Assembly (NCBI GenBank): GCA_930633525.1
Contig: CAKNFP010000001.1
Coordinates: forward strand, 3,409,501-3,473,500
Length of the DNA stretch: 64,000 bases
Direction: 5' to 3'
From: Hyphomicrobiales bacterium
GTDB lineage: Bacteria; Pseudomonadota; Alphaproteobacteria; Rhizobiales; Beijerinckiaceae
Positions within the stretch are counted from its first letter, which is position 1; the number at the start of each line of letters is the position of its first letter. Under the pieces are notes generated by a model. That model did no database searches and had not been told where the DNA came from. It saw only the letters and a program-made list of their open reading frames with translations. Below are positions 27,955 through 37,905 of this stretch, piece after piece. A program made the translations under genes and the position numbers.

Positions 27955-28119
27955 GGCACTCTCCCAAAAAATCAAAGGGGGCGCGTCGTGCACCCGGCAT
28001 GATGCGGAGACAGCTATCCACGCCGACGCGTGGTGGAGACGCGACGACGGTGACGGCTGTTAACCGACCGTGCTGCCTTGGATTGGATGGGAAGATTCCC
28101 TCCGCACGCCCGGCAATGA

Positions 28120-28400
28120 AGGACAAGCCTCTTCGGTAGCCCGGGCCGGCCTTTGGAAAGCCGGCAGAGACCAAAAAAGCCCGTTCCGTCGTTGCTTTAA
28201 GCCGCGTCCCCCGCTTGAGAACGGGGTGCGCCGGTTTCGCCTCCGGCTGCCAGTCAAGTGTTCGGAACGAAGACCCGAGGGCCTGACGTTCCGGGCGGCT
28301 GTCCGGCCTCTTGTCCGGATGCCCACCGACTAGCACACGGCCACAGGCACGTGCGAAATAGGGCAGAGCGGTACATAGAGTGGTTCGCCTCTAACCTCAA
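28120..28400 (-). ncRNA. structured mRNA leader of ornithine decarboxylase (speF-type candidate)
   Basis: Alphaproteobacterial ODC genes are known to carry the speF leader motif, and this region has the right place and strand; boundaries are approximate. Reading the minus strand, CGGAACG (28293-28287) can pair with CGTTCCG (28269-28263) around a GC hairpin. Further on are hairpins at 28247-28230 (GCCGG/CCGGC) and 28226-28209 (CCCCG/CGGGG). A second CGGAACG (28188-28182) is then followed by T6 (28178-28173). The middle heptamer can therefore pair with either flanking copy, the logic of an attenuator. A stem at 28166-28145 follows the T-run. Identification by homology is from memory, not a search. 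Confidence 0.6.
28254..28376 (-). CDS. possible 40-codon leader peptide in the ODC leader
   Basis: ATG 28376 opens a frame of 40 codons (MYRSALFRTCLWPC... ending RVFVPNT) that stops with TGA at 28256-28254. Its last codons contain the CGTTCCG heptamer that chooses between the two alternative pairings. A ribosome paused at its end would mask that heptamer. The ribosome-binding site is weak (AGAGG about 11 bases upstream) and the sequence does not resemble the enterobacterial SpeFL peptide, so this may be a chance frame in structured RNA. Confidence 0.25.
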   Translation of the reverse strand: MYRSALFRTCLWPCASRWASGQEAGQPPGTSGPRVFVPNT

Positions 28401-28559
28401 GGGGCGAATGAGAAAAAACGGAAAAATTTTACGGGCGGGTGTCCTGCCCTATCACGGCCTCAAGAGGCCTTCACTATCCCGCGAAATCTGATGGAATGCG
28501 CCTCTGATTGTTATTAGATGTGCGATCATCGAAACGGTCGCTTCCAACGTTTGGGCCTT

Positions 28560-30149
28560 ATGAAAAAACTGTCGCGCCGCCGCCTTCTCGAACTGATGTC
28601 CGCTACCGCCGTGCTCTCCCCCGCCATGGTGTTGGCCCAGACGCCTCCCGCTTCCACCGACCAGCCTTCCGGGAGCGCACCGCCGCAAACGACCCCTCAG
28701 TTCGTCTATGACGATGTGGTCCGCCGGGCGCGCGAGCTTGGAGCCGTGCCGTTCGAGCCCAATCCGCCTCCCTTGCCGGAACCGCTCTCCCGCCTGGATT
28801 ATGATGGCTACCGCGACATCCGCTTCCGCCCGGAGCGTTCCCTGCTCGCGCAGGGTGGCGGACAGTTCCGCATGCAGATGTTCCATCCCGGCTTCCTGTT
28901 CAAGCGGCCGGTGACGGTCAACATCATTCGCGAGGGCGTGCCGACCCCGGTTCCTTATTCGGCTCAGCTCTTCGACTATGGACGCAACAAGTTCGACAAG
29001 CCGTTGCCGGTCAACACGGGCTTCGCCGGCTTCCGGCTTCATTACCCTCTCAACGATCCGCGTGTGCATGACGAGCTCATCGCCTTTCTCGGCGCGAGCT
29101 ACTTCCGCTTCCTCGGCCGCGACCAGCGCTATGGCCTTTCCGCGCGCGGCTTGGCGATCAACGCGGGCGGCGAAGAGGAATTCCCCTTCTTCCGCGAATT
29201 CTGGATCGACAATCCCGCCCCCGGCGCGGACCGTGTCGTGATCTATGCGCTGCTCGACAGCGCATCCGTCACCGGAGCCTTCCAGTTCCTCGTCTATCCC
29301 TCGAAGGAAACTGTGGTCGACGTCACCGCGACGCTCTTTCCGCGCAAGACGATCAACAAGCTCGGCATCGCGCCGCTTACGTCGATGTATTACGTGGGTG
29401 AGAACGACCGGCGTTTCCTCGACGAGTATCGTCCCGAGCTGCATGATTCGGACGGACTGCTCATTCACTCCGGCACTGGCGAATGGATCTGGCGCCCGCT
29501 CCGCAACCCGCGCGAGCTCGCCACCTCGGCCTTCGTGGACAACAACCTGCGCGGCTTCGGCCTGCTGCAGCGCGACCGGATCTTCGAGCACTATCAGGAT
29601 CTCGACCTGAACTATGAGCTCAGGCCCGGCTACTGGGTCGAGCCCCGCGGCAACTGGGGCGAAGGCCATGTCGAGCTGGTCGAGATTCCGACCAATGAGG
29701 AAACGAACGACAATATCGTCGCGAGCTGGGTGCCGCGCACCCCCGCCGAGCCCGGGCAGACGCTCGTCTACCGCTACCGCATCACTTCACTCGGCAATGC
29801 CGACCAGCTCCACCCGGGCGGACGGGCGCTGAACACCTACCAGACGAAGCCGAAGGCCGCCGGCTCGCCGGAAGAGGTGAAACCCGGCACACGACGCTTC
29901 CTGATTGATTTCGCGGGCGATGACCTGGCCTATTTCGCGCGCGATCCCAATCTCGTCGAGATCGACGCCTCCCTGTCGGCAGGGCGCGTGGTGCGCACCT
30001 ATCTCGTGCCTAACCCGAAGGTGCGGGGCTTGCGCGCCGCCATCGACATTGAGGTGGAGCCCGGGCAGCAGGTGGACATCCGCGCGTTCCTCCGCTCTGG
30101 CAACCGCGCGCTGACCGAAACGTGGATCTTCCCCTGGAAGGCCGAATGA
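28560..30149 (+). CDS. glucan biosynthesis protein, OpgG/OpgD family (paralogue 3)
   Basis: 529 residues from ATG 28560; an in-frame ATG at 28518 is less likely because the signal peptide would be displaced. Tat-type signal LSRRRLLELM, then a hydrophobic core to MVLAQ. Canonical N-terminal block YDGYRDIRFRPERSLL, unlike the tandem paralogues. Then FLGASYFRFLGRDQRYGLSARG, YALLDSASVTGAFQF, IAPLTSMYY, HDSDGL at 295-300, EWIWRPLRNP and EIPTNEETNDNIVA. Closest in form to E. coli OpgG. It stands alone, divergent from the ODC leader, which shares the intergenic region. A perfect GGCCTC-AA-GAGGCC palindrome (28456-28469) lies about 90 bases upstream. Confidence 0.93.
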   Translation: MKKLSRRRLLELMSATAVLSPAMVLAQTPPASTDQPSGSAPPQTTPQFVYDDVVRRARELGAVPFEPNPPPLPEPLSRLDYDGYRDIRFRPERSLLAQGGGQFRMQMFHPGFLFKRPVTVNIIREGVPTPVPYSAQLFDYGRNKFDKPLPVNTGFAGFRLHYPLNDPRVHDELIAFLGASYFRFLGRDQRYGLSARGLAINAGGEEEFPFFREFWIDNPAPGADRVVIYALLDSASVTGAFQFLVYPSKETVVDVTATLFPRKTINKLGIAPLTSMYYVGENDRRFLDEYRPELHDSDGLLIHSGTGEWIWRPLRNPRELATSAFVDNNLRGFGLLQRDRIFEHYQDLDLNYELRPGYWVEPRGNWGEGHVELVEIPTNEETNDNIVASWVPRTPAEPGQTLVYRYRITSLGNADQLHPGGRALNTYQTKPKAAGSPEEVKPGTRRFLIDFAGDDLAYFARDPNLVEIDASLSAGRVVRTYLVPNPKVRGLRAAIDIEVEPGQQVDIRAFLRSGNRALTETWIFPWKAE

Positions 30150-30252
30150 GGTGATCGCGGCGTGCATCTCGGGCGTTGCGTGACAGCGCCCGTGGACAAC
30201 GCCGCGCTTGGCGCACGCAGCGGCTCCAGCGCTCGCTGAACGGCCGACTGTT

Positions 30253-31032
30253 CTACAGAGAAAAGTTCTGCACCTCGCGCAGCAGCGCGATGAAGGCAGC
30301 GACGCCGTGGGCGGCCGCGGCCTCCCCTTTCGCGGCCGTGGCGGCCGCTGCGTCGCCGACGACACCGGCCGGATTGAGATCTTGCGCCATCCACGCAAAG
30401 CCAGCCGGCCGTGGGTGACGCAGCCAGGTGTGGTCCCGCTCCATGTCCGCCGTGAGCGAAGGGAAGGCCATCGCCTCACCCATGCGCACCTTGTCGGGAT
30501 GGAAAGCCAGCATCAGGGACGTTTCGATATCGCCGCCGTGAATGCCATGGCGGATCTCGGCCGGATCGAACAGCCCGGCGGGATACCCGAACCGCTGCCA
30601 GGATACGGTGACGACCGTCAGCCCCCAATTTGCACGCAGGCTCTGCGCCACGATGTCGACGACGGGTGAGTTCCCCCCGTGGGACGACACGATAACGAGC
30701 TTGCGGCAGCCTGCCCGATAGACACTCTCGCCTATACCGCGCCAGGCCGCGATAGCCGCTTCGGCGGACAAGGTGAGCGTGCCGGAGAAGGCAAGATGCT
30801 CCGGCGAGTGGCCGACGGTTTGAGTCGGCAGGAATGAGACTGTGAGATCAGCCGGCAAAGCGGCCACGACCCGCGCGACATAACCCTCCATGATCATCGC
30901 ATCGGTGCCGAGCGGCAGATGCGGACCATGCTGCTCCACCGCTGCCACCGGCAGGATGGCCGTCACGTCTTCCATCGCCGCGCGGCCGAAATCCGTGGTC
31001 GTCAGATCCGCCCAGAAGGGAGATGGAAGCAT
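30253..31032 (-). CDS. creatininase/creatinine amidohydrolase family protein
   Basis: 259 residues from ATG 31032; longer in-frame starts to 31122 would add a non-conserved extension. Metal-site motifs of the family are present: PVAAVEQHGPHLPLGTD near the N-terminus (Glu and His ligands), VSSHGGNSPVVD in the middle, and GIHGGDIETSLML. Members open creatinine or formamide-type amide bonds using divalent metals; the family also includes mycofactocin MftE and riboflavin-pathway enzymes. No mycofactocin genes are nearby, so the substrate is unknown. Confidence 0.88.
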   Translation of the reverse strand: MLPSPFWADLTTTDFGRAAMEDVTAILPVAAVEQHGPHLPLGTDAMIMEGYVARVVAALPADLTVSFLPTQTVGHSPEHLAFSGTLTLSAEAAIAAWRGIGESVYRAGCRKLVIVSSHGGNSPVVDIVAQSLRANWGLTVVTVSWQRFGYPAGLFDPAEIRHGIHGGDIETSLMLAFHPDKVRMGEAMAFPSLTADMERDHTWLRHPRPAGFAWMAQDLNPAGVVGDAAAATAAKGEAAAAHGVAAFIALLREVQNFSL

Positions 31033-31250
31033 GACCCGATCCTTTTGCTCGAACGTTTGCAATAGCGACCATTCCGATAGCACACAAGAACAGGCGGTCT
31101 TGTGGCGGCTCAGCCTGGTCAAAACGGTGCAGTCCCACGGCCGATTGTCATTGCAACGTCATCACAAGGCGCCCATTATTTCGACGGCAATATTTATGCG
31201 GCAATGCCGATCGACCTGATGATTCCGCCCGCTGAGGAGAGACCAGGCCC

Positions 31251-31751
31251 ATGAAGCATCCCGTCGCCAAGAGCATAGGCTGGGCCCTCGTCTATGCCGC
31301 GCGCCTCCACCGCAGCCGTATCGGCGAACGGCTTTCTTCAATGGGGCTGTTTCCCGGCCAGGAGCAGGTCCTTCAGGCGCTTGCCTCCGGCGAGCCCGCA
31401 ACGATGGGTGAATTGGCGGAACTCCTGCGCGTGAAGCCGCCGACGGCGTCGAAAACCGTCGCGCGCCTGGCGGCGCAAGGGCTCGTCGAGCGGCGGACAG
31501 AGCCTGGTGACGCCCGCATCATTATCGTCAGCTTGACGCGGCAAGGCCTGGAAAAAGTCGCGGCTATCGACGCCCTCTGGCGCGACACAGAGGAACAACT
31601 GCTCGACGATCTCGACAGCAAGGATCGCAAACGTGTCCGCAAGCTGCTGCGGAAAATGGCGAAAAACTTAGCCGACAAGGGATCGAGCGACAAATCGCTG
31701 CCCGGCGACGAGGATGACGACGCCGATCTGGATGATCCTGTCGCTGCATAA
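31251..31751 (+). CDS. MarR family transcriptional regulator
   Basis: 166 residues. Winged-helix region: LFPGQEQVLQALASGEPATMGELAELLRVKPPTASKTVARLAAQGLVERR, then the wing EPGDARIIIVSLTRQG, then a C-terminal dimerisation helix pair and an unusually acidic tail (GDEDDDADLDDP). A helix-turn-helix repressor or activator of this type usually regulates itself and a neighbour. The divergent creatininase-like gene and the downstream DMT transporter are both candidates. No obvious palindrome was found in the 218-base gap upstream. Confidence 0.9.
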   Translation: MKHPVAKSIGWALVYAARLHRSRIGERLSSMGLFPGQEQVLQALASGEPATMGELAELLRVKPPTASKTVARLAAQGLVERRTEPGDARIIIVSLTRQGLEKVAAIDALWRDTEEQLLDDLDSKDRKRVRKLLRKMAKNLADKGSSDKSLPGDEDDDADLDDPVAA

Positions 31752-32024
31752 GTGGGAGCGAAGCGCCAGCGGTGGCCTGCCCAAGCGGCGGGCTTCCCAA
31801 GTTGAGGCTGCATGTTGCGCAGACGAGCCTTGCAGTCCGCGAAGTCGCGAACAGTGTCGCGATAGATTAATGTAACGGCATATTGGCACTTCGCTGGTCT
31901 GGATAGCAGACTCCGTCGTTCAGGAGCCGCAATCATAGCTGCGAGCCTTGTCTTGAGAGTTCGCAGCGCTGTGACCGCTTTATTGAAGCCCCACCCCGCA
32001 AAAAACGGCGAGGCGGTAACCGTG

Positions 32025-32987
32025 ATGGCCGAGCCGGACCCGCGCAACGGTCCATCTTCCACCGCGCCGCCAGCCAGGCCAGCCCCAGTCACGGGAAGCA
32101 CGCTCGTCGCCATCGGCCTTGGCCTGACGTCGGTCCTGGGCTTTGCCTGCATCGACACCTCGGCCAAGTGGCTCAACCAGTATTTCGATCCCCTGCAAAC
32201 CGCCTGGGTTCGCTATTTCGGAAGCGTGATCTTCGTTCTGGCACTCTTGAACCCCTGGACGCGGCCAGGGGTGTTCCGGACCAAAGCCCCCAAACTCCAG
32301 GCGGCGCGCTCCACCCTGCTGCTCATGTCGACCGGCCTGAATTTCTTTGCGCTTGCCTATCTCGGACTGCCGGAGGTGGCAGCGATCGCCTTTTCGAGCC
32401 CGCTCATGGTGGCCTTGCTAGCCGGCCCGGTGCTCGGCGAATGGGCCGGGCCTCGCCGCCTCGCCGCCATCGCGGTGGGCTTCATCGGCGTGCTCATCAT
32501 CACCCGCCCGGGGTTGGGAGGCTTCCAGCCCGCCGTGCTCCTCGCCATAGCCAGCGCCTTCTGTGGTGCCTGGTACACCCTGAGCACGCGCATGCTCGCC
32601 TCACGGGATTCGCCCGAGACCACGATGGTCTATTCCGGGGTTGTCGGTATCGTCGTGCTGACACCGATCATGCCTTTTATCTGGACGACGCCATCGTCGG
32701 CGCTTGTCTGGCTGGTGATGGCGATCTGTGGCCTTGCCGGAGCGCTGGGACACTGGTTCCTCATTCTGGCCTTCCGGCATGCGCCGGCACCGGTGATCGC
32801 GCCTTTCAGCTATACTCATCTCCTGTGGGTTACGCTGTTCAGCTATCTCATCTTCAACGCCGTGCCGGACGCCTACACCATCGTGGGCGCCGCCATCGTC
32901 GTCGCCTCCGGCCTTTATCTCATCTACCGCGAGCGCGTGATCGCGCAGCGACGGCGAGCCGCCGCGCGGTCAAACGTCATTCCTTGA
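32025..32987 (+). CDS. DMT family (EamA) transporter
   Basis: 320 residues from ATG 32025; a TTG at 31953 would add 24 residues without hydrophobic character. Ten hydrophobic helices in two EamA repeats: the first includes GFACIDTSAKWLNQYFDPLQTAWVRY and SSPLMVALLAGPVLGE, the second SAFCGAWYTLSTRML and PAPVIAPFSYTHLLWV. Members export or import small metabolites; the substrate cannot be read from sequence. The 3' end overlaps the stop region of the convergent ABC permease by 11 bases. Confidence 0.9.
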   Translation: MAEPDPRNGPSSTAPPARPAPVTGSTLVAIGLGLTSVLGFACIDTSAKWLNQYFDPLQTAWVRYFGSVIFVLALLNPWTRPGVFRTKAPKLQAARSTLLLMSTGLNFFALAYLGLPEVAAIAFSSPLMVALLAGPVLGEWAGPRRLAAIAVGFIGVLIITRPGLGGFQPAVLLAIASAFCGAWYTLSTRMLASRDSPETTMVYSGVVGIVVLTPIMPFIWTTPSSALVWLVMAICGLAGALGHWFLILAFRHAPAPVIAPFSYTHLLWVTLFSYLIFNAVPDAYTIVGAAIVVASGLYLIYRERVIAQRRRAAARSNVIP

Positions 32988-33888
32988 CCGCCCCGGTCAT
33001 CGACGAGACATAGTGCTCGACGAAGAAGGAATAGAGGATCACCACCGGCAGGGAGCCGATCAGCGCCCCGGCCATCAGCGAGCCCCATTCATAGACGTCG
33101 CTGCGCACGAGTTCCGTCAGGACGCCAACCGGAACGGTCTTGTTCTCCGATGACTGGATGAAGGTGAGAGCGTAGATGAATTCGTTCCACGACAGCGTGA
33201 AGGCAAAGATTCCAGCCGAAATGAGGCCAGGAATGGAGAGAGGCAGAAGGATCCGCGTCAGGATCTGCCAGCGCGAGGCCCCGTCGATCAGCGCACATTC
33301 CTCCAGCTCATAAGGAATGGAGCGGAAATATCCCATCAGAAGCCACGTGCAGAACGGCACGAGGAAGGTGGGATAAGTGAAGATCAGGGCGAGCTTGGTG
33401 TCGTAGATTCCGAAGCCGAAGACCATCAGGGCAAGCGGAATGAACAGGATCGACGGCGGCACGAGATAGGCGAGGAAGATGGCAAGCCCCACGACTTTCG
33501 CACCCGTGAAACGCAGCCGCTCGATCGCATAGGCCGCGAACACCGAAGTCGCCAGCGAGACGAAGGTCGCGGCCACGGAGATGACAACAGTGTTCCAGAG
33601 CCAACCTGGATACGAGGTCTCGAACAGAAGATAGCGGATGTGATCGAATGTTGGCCCCACAACCCAGAATGGGCTGTAGTTGTTGTAGTCCGTGAGCTGA
33701 TAATTGGGCTTAATCGCCGTGATCGCCATCCAATAAAATGGAAATAGAAGAACGATCATGAAGACGAAAAGCGGCAGATAAACCAGTGCAACCCGACGTG
33801 GCAACCGGTCGAGATAGCGCATACCGCCTTCATCGCCGGTCTCTGATGCTGAAATCTTGGCGGCTGATGCAACGGCCATCGGCTTCAC
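32977..33888 (-). CDS. carbohydrate ABC transporter permease (MalG/UgpE type)
   Basis: 303 residues. Six predicted helices, preceded by a short polar N-terminus. The EAA loop is visible as EECALIDGASRWQILTRILLPLSIPGL near residue 200, where the transporter contacts its ATPase. Extracytoplasmic loop 1 is large (PNYQLTDYNNYSPFWVVGP). Last gene of the minus-strand transporter set (ATPase, binding protein, two permeases). The 130-base gap from the preceding permease is longer than usual within such an operon. Confidence 0.93.
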   Translation of the reverse strand: MKPMAVASAAKISASETGDEGGMRYLDRLPRRVALVYLPLFVFMIVLLFPFYWMAITAIKPNYQLTDYNNYSPFWVVGPTFDHIRYLLFETSYPGWLWNTVVISVAATFVSLATSVFAAYAIERLRFTGAKVVGLAIFLAYLVPPSILFIPLALMVFGFGIYDTKLALIFTYPTFLVPFCTWLLMGYFRSIPYELEECALIDGASRWQILTRILLPLSIPGLISAGIFAFTLSWNEFIYALTFIQSSENKTVPVGVLTELVRSDVYEWGSLMAGALIGSLPVVILYSFFVEHYVSSMTGAVKE

Positions 33889-34018
33889 CTTTCTTCAAAT
33901 CCGGAGCATTTCCGCTGGCCCGAAACCGCGAAAACGCCCGATCTCTTCGCTTCTATGCGGCTCTGGAAAAGCCGCTTCGCATTTTTCAAGGACATGTCCT
34001 TGAACACCGCGCGCGTCA

Positions 34019-34960
34019 TCAGTCAGCCCCGCCCTGTTGCCAGCGGCGACGCTGCAGGCCGAAATAGCTGAACAGGATGGCCGTTAGCAGGAAGGGGATC
34101 ATGGCGACCGCAATCGCCGCGCCCTCACCGAGCAGGCCACCCGGAATGGCGCGCTGGAAGCTCAGCGTTGCCATCAGATGCGTGGCATTCAGTGGACCGC
34201 CACGAGTGAGCACGTAGATGAGCTGGAAATCGGTGAAGGTGAACAGCACCGAGAAGGTCATCACCACGGCGATGATGGGTGTCAGCATCGGCAGGGTGAT
34301 GTTGCGGAAGCGTTGCCAGCCGGATGCCCCGTCGAGGGTCGCCGCCTCATGCAGGGATTGCGGGATAGTCTGCAGGCCGGCCAGAAGCGAAATCGCCACG
34401 AAGGGAATGCCGCGCCAGACATTGGCGGCGATCACCGAGGCCCGCGCATTGGTGGAATCGCCGAGGAAATTGATGGGCGTGTCGATCAGGCCGATCTTGA
34501 TGAGCAGCCACGAGATGATCGAGAACTGCGCGTCGAAGATCCACCAGAAGGCAATGGCTGACAGCACGGTGGGCACCACCCACGGCAGCAGCACGATAGC
34601 GCGGAAGAAGGCCTTGAACGGCAGATGCTCGTTCAGGATCAGCGCAAGCCACAGACCCAGCGCGAATTTCAGGATCGACGCGGCGACGGTGTAGAGGACA
34701 GTGTTGAACACCGACAACCAGAACACGTGGTCGCCCCAAAGCGATATGTAGTTCTCCAGACCGATGAAGACCCCTGCCCGGCCAATACGTGTGTCGGTAA
34801 AGGCGAGCCACACGCCGAGCCCGAGCGGATAGGTGAGAAACACCAGGAGAAAGACTGCGGCGGGAAGCATGAACAGGAGGCCAAGGACATTTCGCCCCTG
34901 GCTGAGATCGAACAGTCGCGTCGGCCTCCCCGCCTCGCTTCTGGTGATGGCGATACTCAT
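34019..34960 (-). CDS. sugar ABC transporter permease (MalF/UgpA type)
   Basis: 313 residues from ATG 34960, six bases after GGAG; the frame extends upstream to 35086 without a good start. Six helices, the first at GLLFMLPAAVFLLVFLTYPLGLGVWLA. The EAA motif is HEAATLDGASGWQRFRNITLPMLTPII near residue 220. Partner of the permease at 32977 and of the binding protein upstream. The substrate is probably a sugar, polyol or sugar acid, judging by family and by the nearby catabolic enzymes. Confidence 0.93.
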   Translation of the reverse strand: MSIAITRSEAGRPTRLFDLSQGRNVLGLLFMLPAAVFLLVFLTYPLGLGVWLAFTDTRIGRAGVFIGLENYISLWGDHVFWLSVFNTVLYTVAASILKFALGLWLALILNEHLPFKAFFRAIVLLPWVVPTVLSAIAFWWIFDAQFSIISWLLIKIGLIDTPINFLGDSTNARASVIAANVWRGIPFVAISLLAGLQTIPQSLHEAATLDGASGWQRFRNITLPMLTPIIAVVMTFSVLFTFTDFQLIYVLTRGGPLNATHLMATLSFQRAIPGGLLGEGAAIAVAMIPFLLTAILFSYFGLQRRRWQQGGAD

Positions 34961-35163
34961 GTGTCGCTCCTTGAATTCGTCCTGTCGGCCAGAGCCATTC
35001 GGTTGGGAGCCGGAGCGTCGGCTCACCGGCCATTCACGCGCACTTGCCGCCCAGGGCCGCTGTGTCGTCCAGTAAGGCTGGATCAAGCGCGCAGAGACAT
35101 AGGGTTAGCCGCGCCGCCCGCCCGCGGCACGCCTCAAGTGAGACAGCAATCCTACCGTCGTTC

Positions 35164-35185
35164 GCGGGGGCGCAACGGCCCCCGC
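35164..35185. terminator. stem-loop between binding-protein and permease genes
   Basis: GCGGGGGC and GCCCCCGC form a perfect 8-bp GC stem with a 6-base loop, 32 bases after the binding-protein stop. On the minus strand no T-run follows. It is more likely a 3' stabiliser that raises binding-protein over permease expression than a full terminator. On the plus strand it is followed by TTCTTT. Confidence 0.5.
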
Positions 35186-35216
35186 TTCTTTCGCCAATCA
35201 GCGAAACGCGTCCGCC

Positions 35217-36527
35217 TCAGACCTTGTAGTAGCGGTTGGCGCGGGTCTCGGCACGCTTGGCGGCCTCTTCAGGCGTCCGCTGGCCGGTCGCTGCCTCCGC
35301 CACCATGTCGACCACAATGTAATCGGCCATACAGGCAGCCGAAGCATAGCCGAGCGGGCCGGCATAGCCATTAGGCCGGAGCGTCTCCGAAGCCAGCGCA
35401 TAGGGCGCGTGGATAGGCGTGGACGTCCAGACCGGATTGGAGGCGAAAGCCTTCAGCGGCTGGCAGCAATAGGCGCTGGCGCCGGTGATCCAGGCGTCAA
35501 ACTGCGGCTTGTCATACATGAACTGGAGATAGGCGAGCGCGGCCTTCGGGAACTTCGAATATTTGAAGATCACCGCTGATGTCGTCTGATGCAGTTCGAC
35601 CTTCTTGCCCACGGGACCGACAGGGAAGTTGGTGGTGCGAATATCCGCAGCCATGTCCTTCAGCTTCGCGTCGTTGGCGGCCGCGTAGTAGAGCGACACG
35701 CCGTTGGCGGTCACCGAGATCTCGCCGGCGAGGAAGGCGCGGTTGTTGTTGACGTCGAGCCAGCTCTCCGTACCCGCGATGAAGGTGGGATAGAGTTCGC
35801 GCACGAATTTCAGCGCGGCGATCGTCTCGGGACTATTGATGACGACCTTGCCGCTCTCATCCACCATCTTGCCGCCATGGCTCCACAGCACCCAATGGCA
35901 GAAGTTGTTGCCGTCACCGACGCCGTGGCCCAGCGTGAATCCCACCGGGTGCCCCTTGGCCTTCAAGGCCTTGCACATCTCGAGGAATGCGTCTGTCTTG
36001 TCGGGGAAGGTGGAGAAGCCAGCTTCCTTGACCCAGCTGTCGCGATAGCAGACCGCATTGCCAATGGCCGCCAGCGGTACGGCGATGAAGCGCCCGTCAC
36101 GCTTGGCGTAGCCTTCCAGGCCCTCGTACCAGCCACCATACTTGGTGCCGAGCGCATTGGCGAAGTCTGTTACATCGAGCAGCTTGTCGGGATACTGCTG
36201 AGCATCGTCGAACCACACCCAGACAATGTCCGGACCCGACCCGACATTGGCGGCAACCGCGGCCTTGGGGCGGATGTCCTCCCAGCTTTCCTTGTCGATA
36301 CGAACCTCGACCCCCGTCGCCTCCGTAAATTTCTTGGTATTGGCGAGCCAGGCGTCTTCCTCGCCTTTCACAAATGGCGACCAGCGCAAAACGCGCAGCG
36401 ATGCTCCCTTCTCCGGCTCGTAGTTAGAACTTTGTGCAAATGATGGGGTGCCGAGCAACGGCAACCCTGCGGCGCTCGCGGCCAAGCCGCCACCCGCAAT
36501 CATGAGATCGCGCCTTGAAATCGTCAT
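35217..36527 (-). CDS. extracellular solute-binding protein of carbohydrate ABC transporter
   Basis: 436 residues from ATG 36527, which follows GGAGGAAA. Tat-type signal ISRRDLMIAGGG with a hydrophobic core ending PSFAQ. Family-1 solute-binding fold: LRVLRWSPF, VEVRIDKESW, GSGPDIVWVWFDDAQQYPD, WVKEAGFSTFPDKTDAFLEMCKALK. Several Trp/Tyr residues (WFDD, WYEG, HWVLWSHGG) suit sugar stacking. It delivers the ligand to the two permeases downstream. The gap to the upstream ATPase gene (313 bases) contains a strong terminator, so it probably has its own promoter. Confidence 0.93.
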   Translation of the reverse strand: MTISRRDLMIAGGGLAASAAGLPLLGTPSFAQSSNYEPEKGASLRVLRWSPFVKGEEDAWLANTKKFTEATGVEVRIDKESWEDIRPKAAVAANVGSGPDIVWVWFDDAQQYPDKLLDVTDFANALGTKYGGWYEGLEGYAKRDGRFIAVPLAAIGNAVCYRDSWVKEAGFSTFPDKTDAFLEMCKALKAKGHPVGFTLGHGVGDGNNFCHWVLWSHGGKMVDESGKVVINSPETIAALKFVRELYPTFIAGTESWLDVNNNRAFLAGEISVTANGVSLYYAAANDAKLKDMAADIRTTNFPVGPVGKKVELHQTTSAVIFKYSKFPKAALAYLQFMYDKPQFDAWITGASAYCCQPLKAFASNPVWTSTPIHAPYALASETLRPNGYAGPLGYASAACMADYIVVDMVAEAATGQRTPEEAAKRAETRANRYYKV

Positions 36528-36802
36528 CAGCTTTTCCTCCACGGAAAGCAGCCGTTTCAAGCCGGCGCCGCCTGCCCTCCCCAATTCTTGAAATTCTCCG
36601 CGCCGGCAATTCCTTTCCCAATGCTGTTGGAAGCCCCAGAGCCCAGCTTGAACCACGCTCTGCCTGGTGTTCCAGGTTCAGGCGCACACATGCATCGCGC
36701 TCTACGCGTAAAGGTCCTCCTATGATGTCCGACAGGCACACCCGTGCAGGTCTCGCTCGCCAAGAAAGACCAAAAAAACTAGCGAAGACGGTACCTGCCA
36801 AG

Positions 36803-36832
36803 AAAAAGGGCACCGCGTTGTCGCGATGCCCC
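36803..36832 (-). terminator. rho-independent terminator after the ABC ATPase gene
   Basis: On the minus strand GGGCATCGCG and CGCGGTGCCC pair (one mismatch, 4-base loop, arms 36831-36822 and 36817-36808), followed at once by TTTTT. It starts 9 bases past the ATPase stop, in front of the binding-protein gene. Confidence 0.8.
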
Positions 36833-36840
36833 TTGTTGCC

Positions 36841-37905
<1,065 letters not shown>

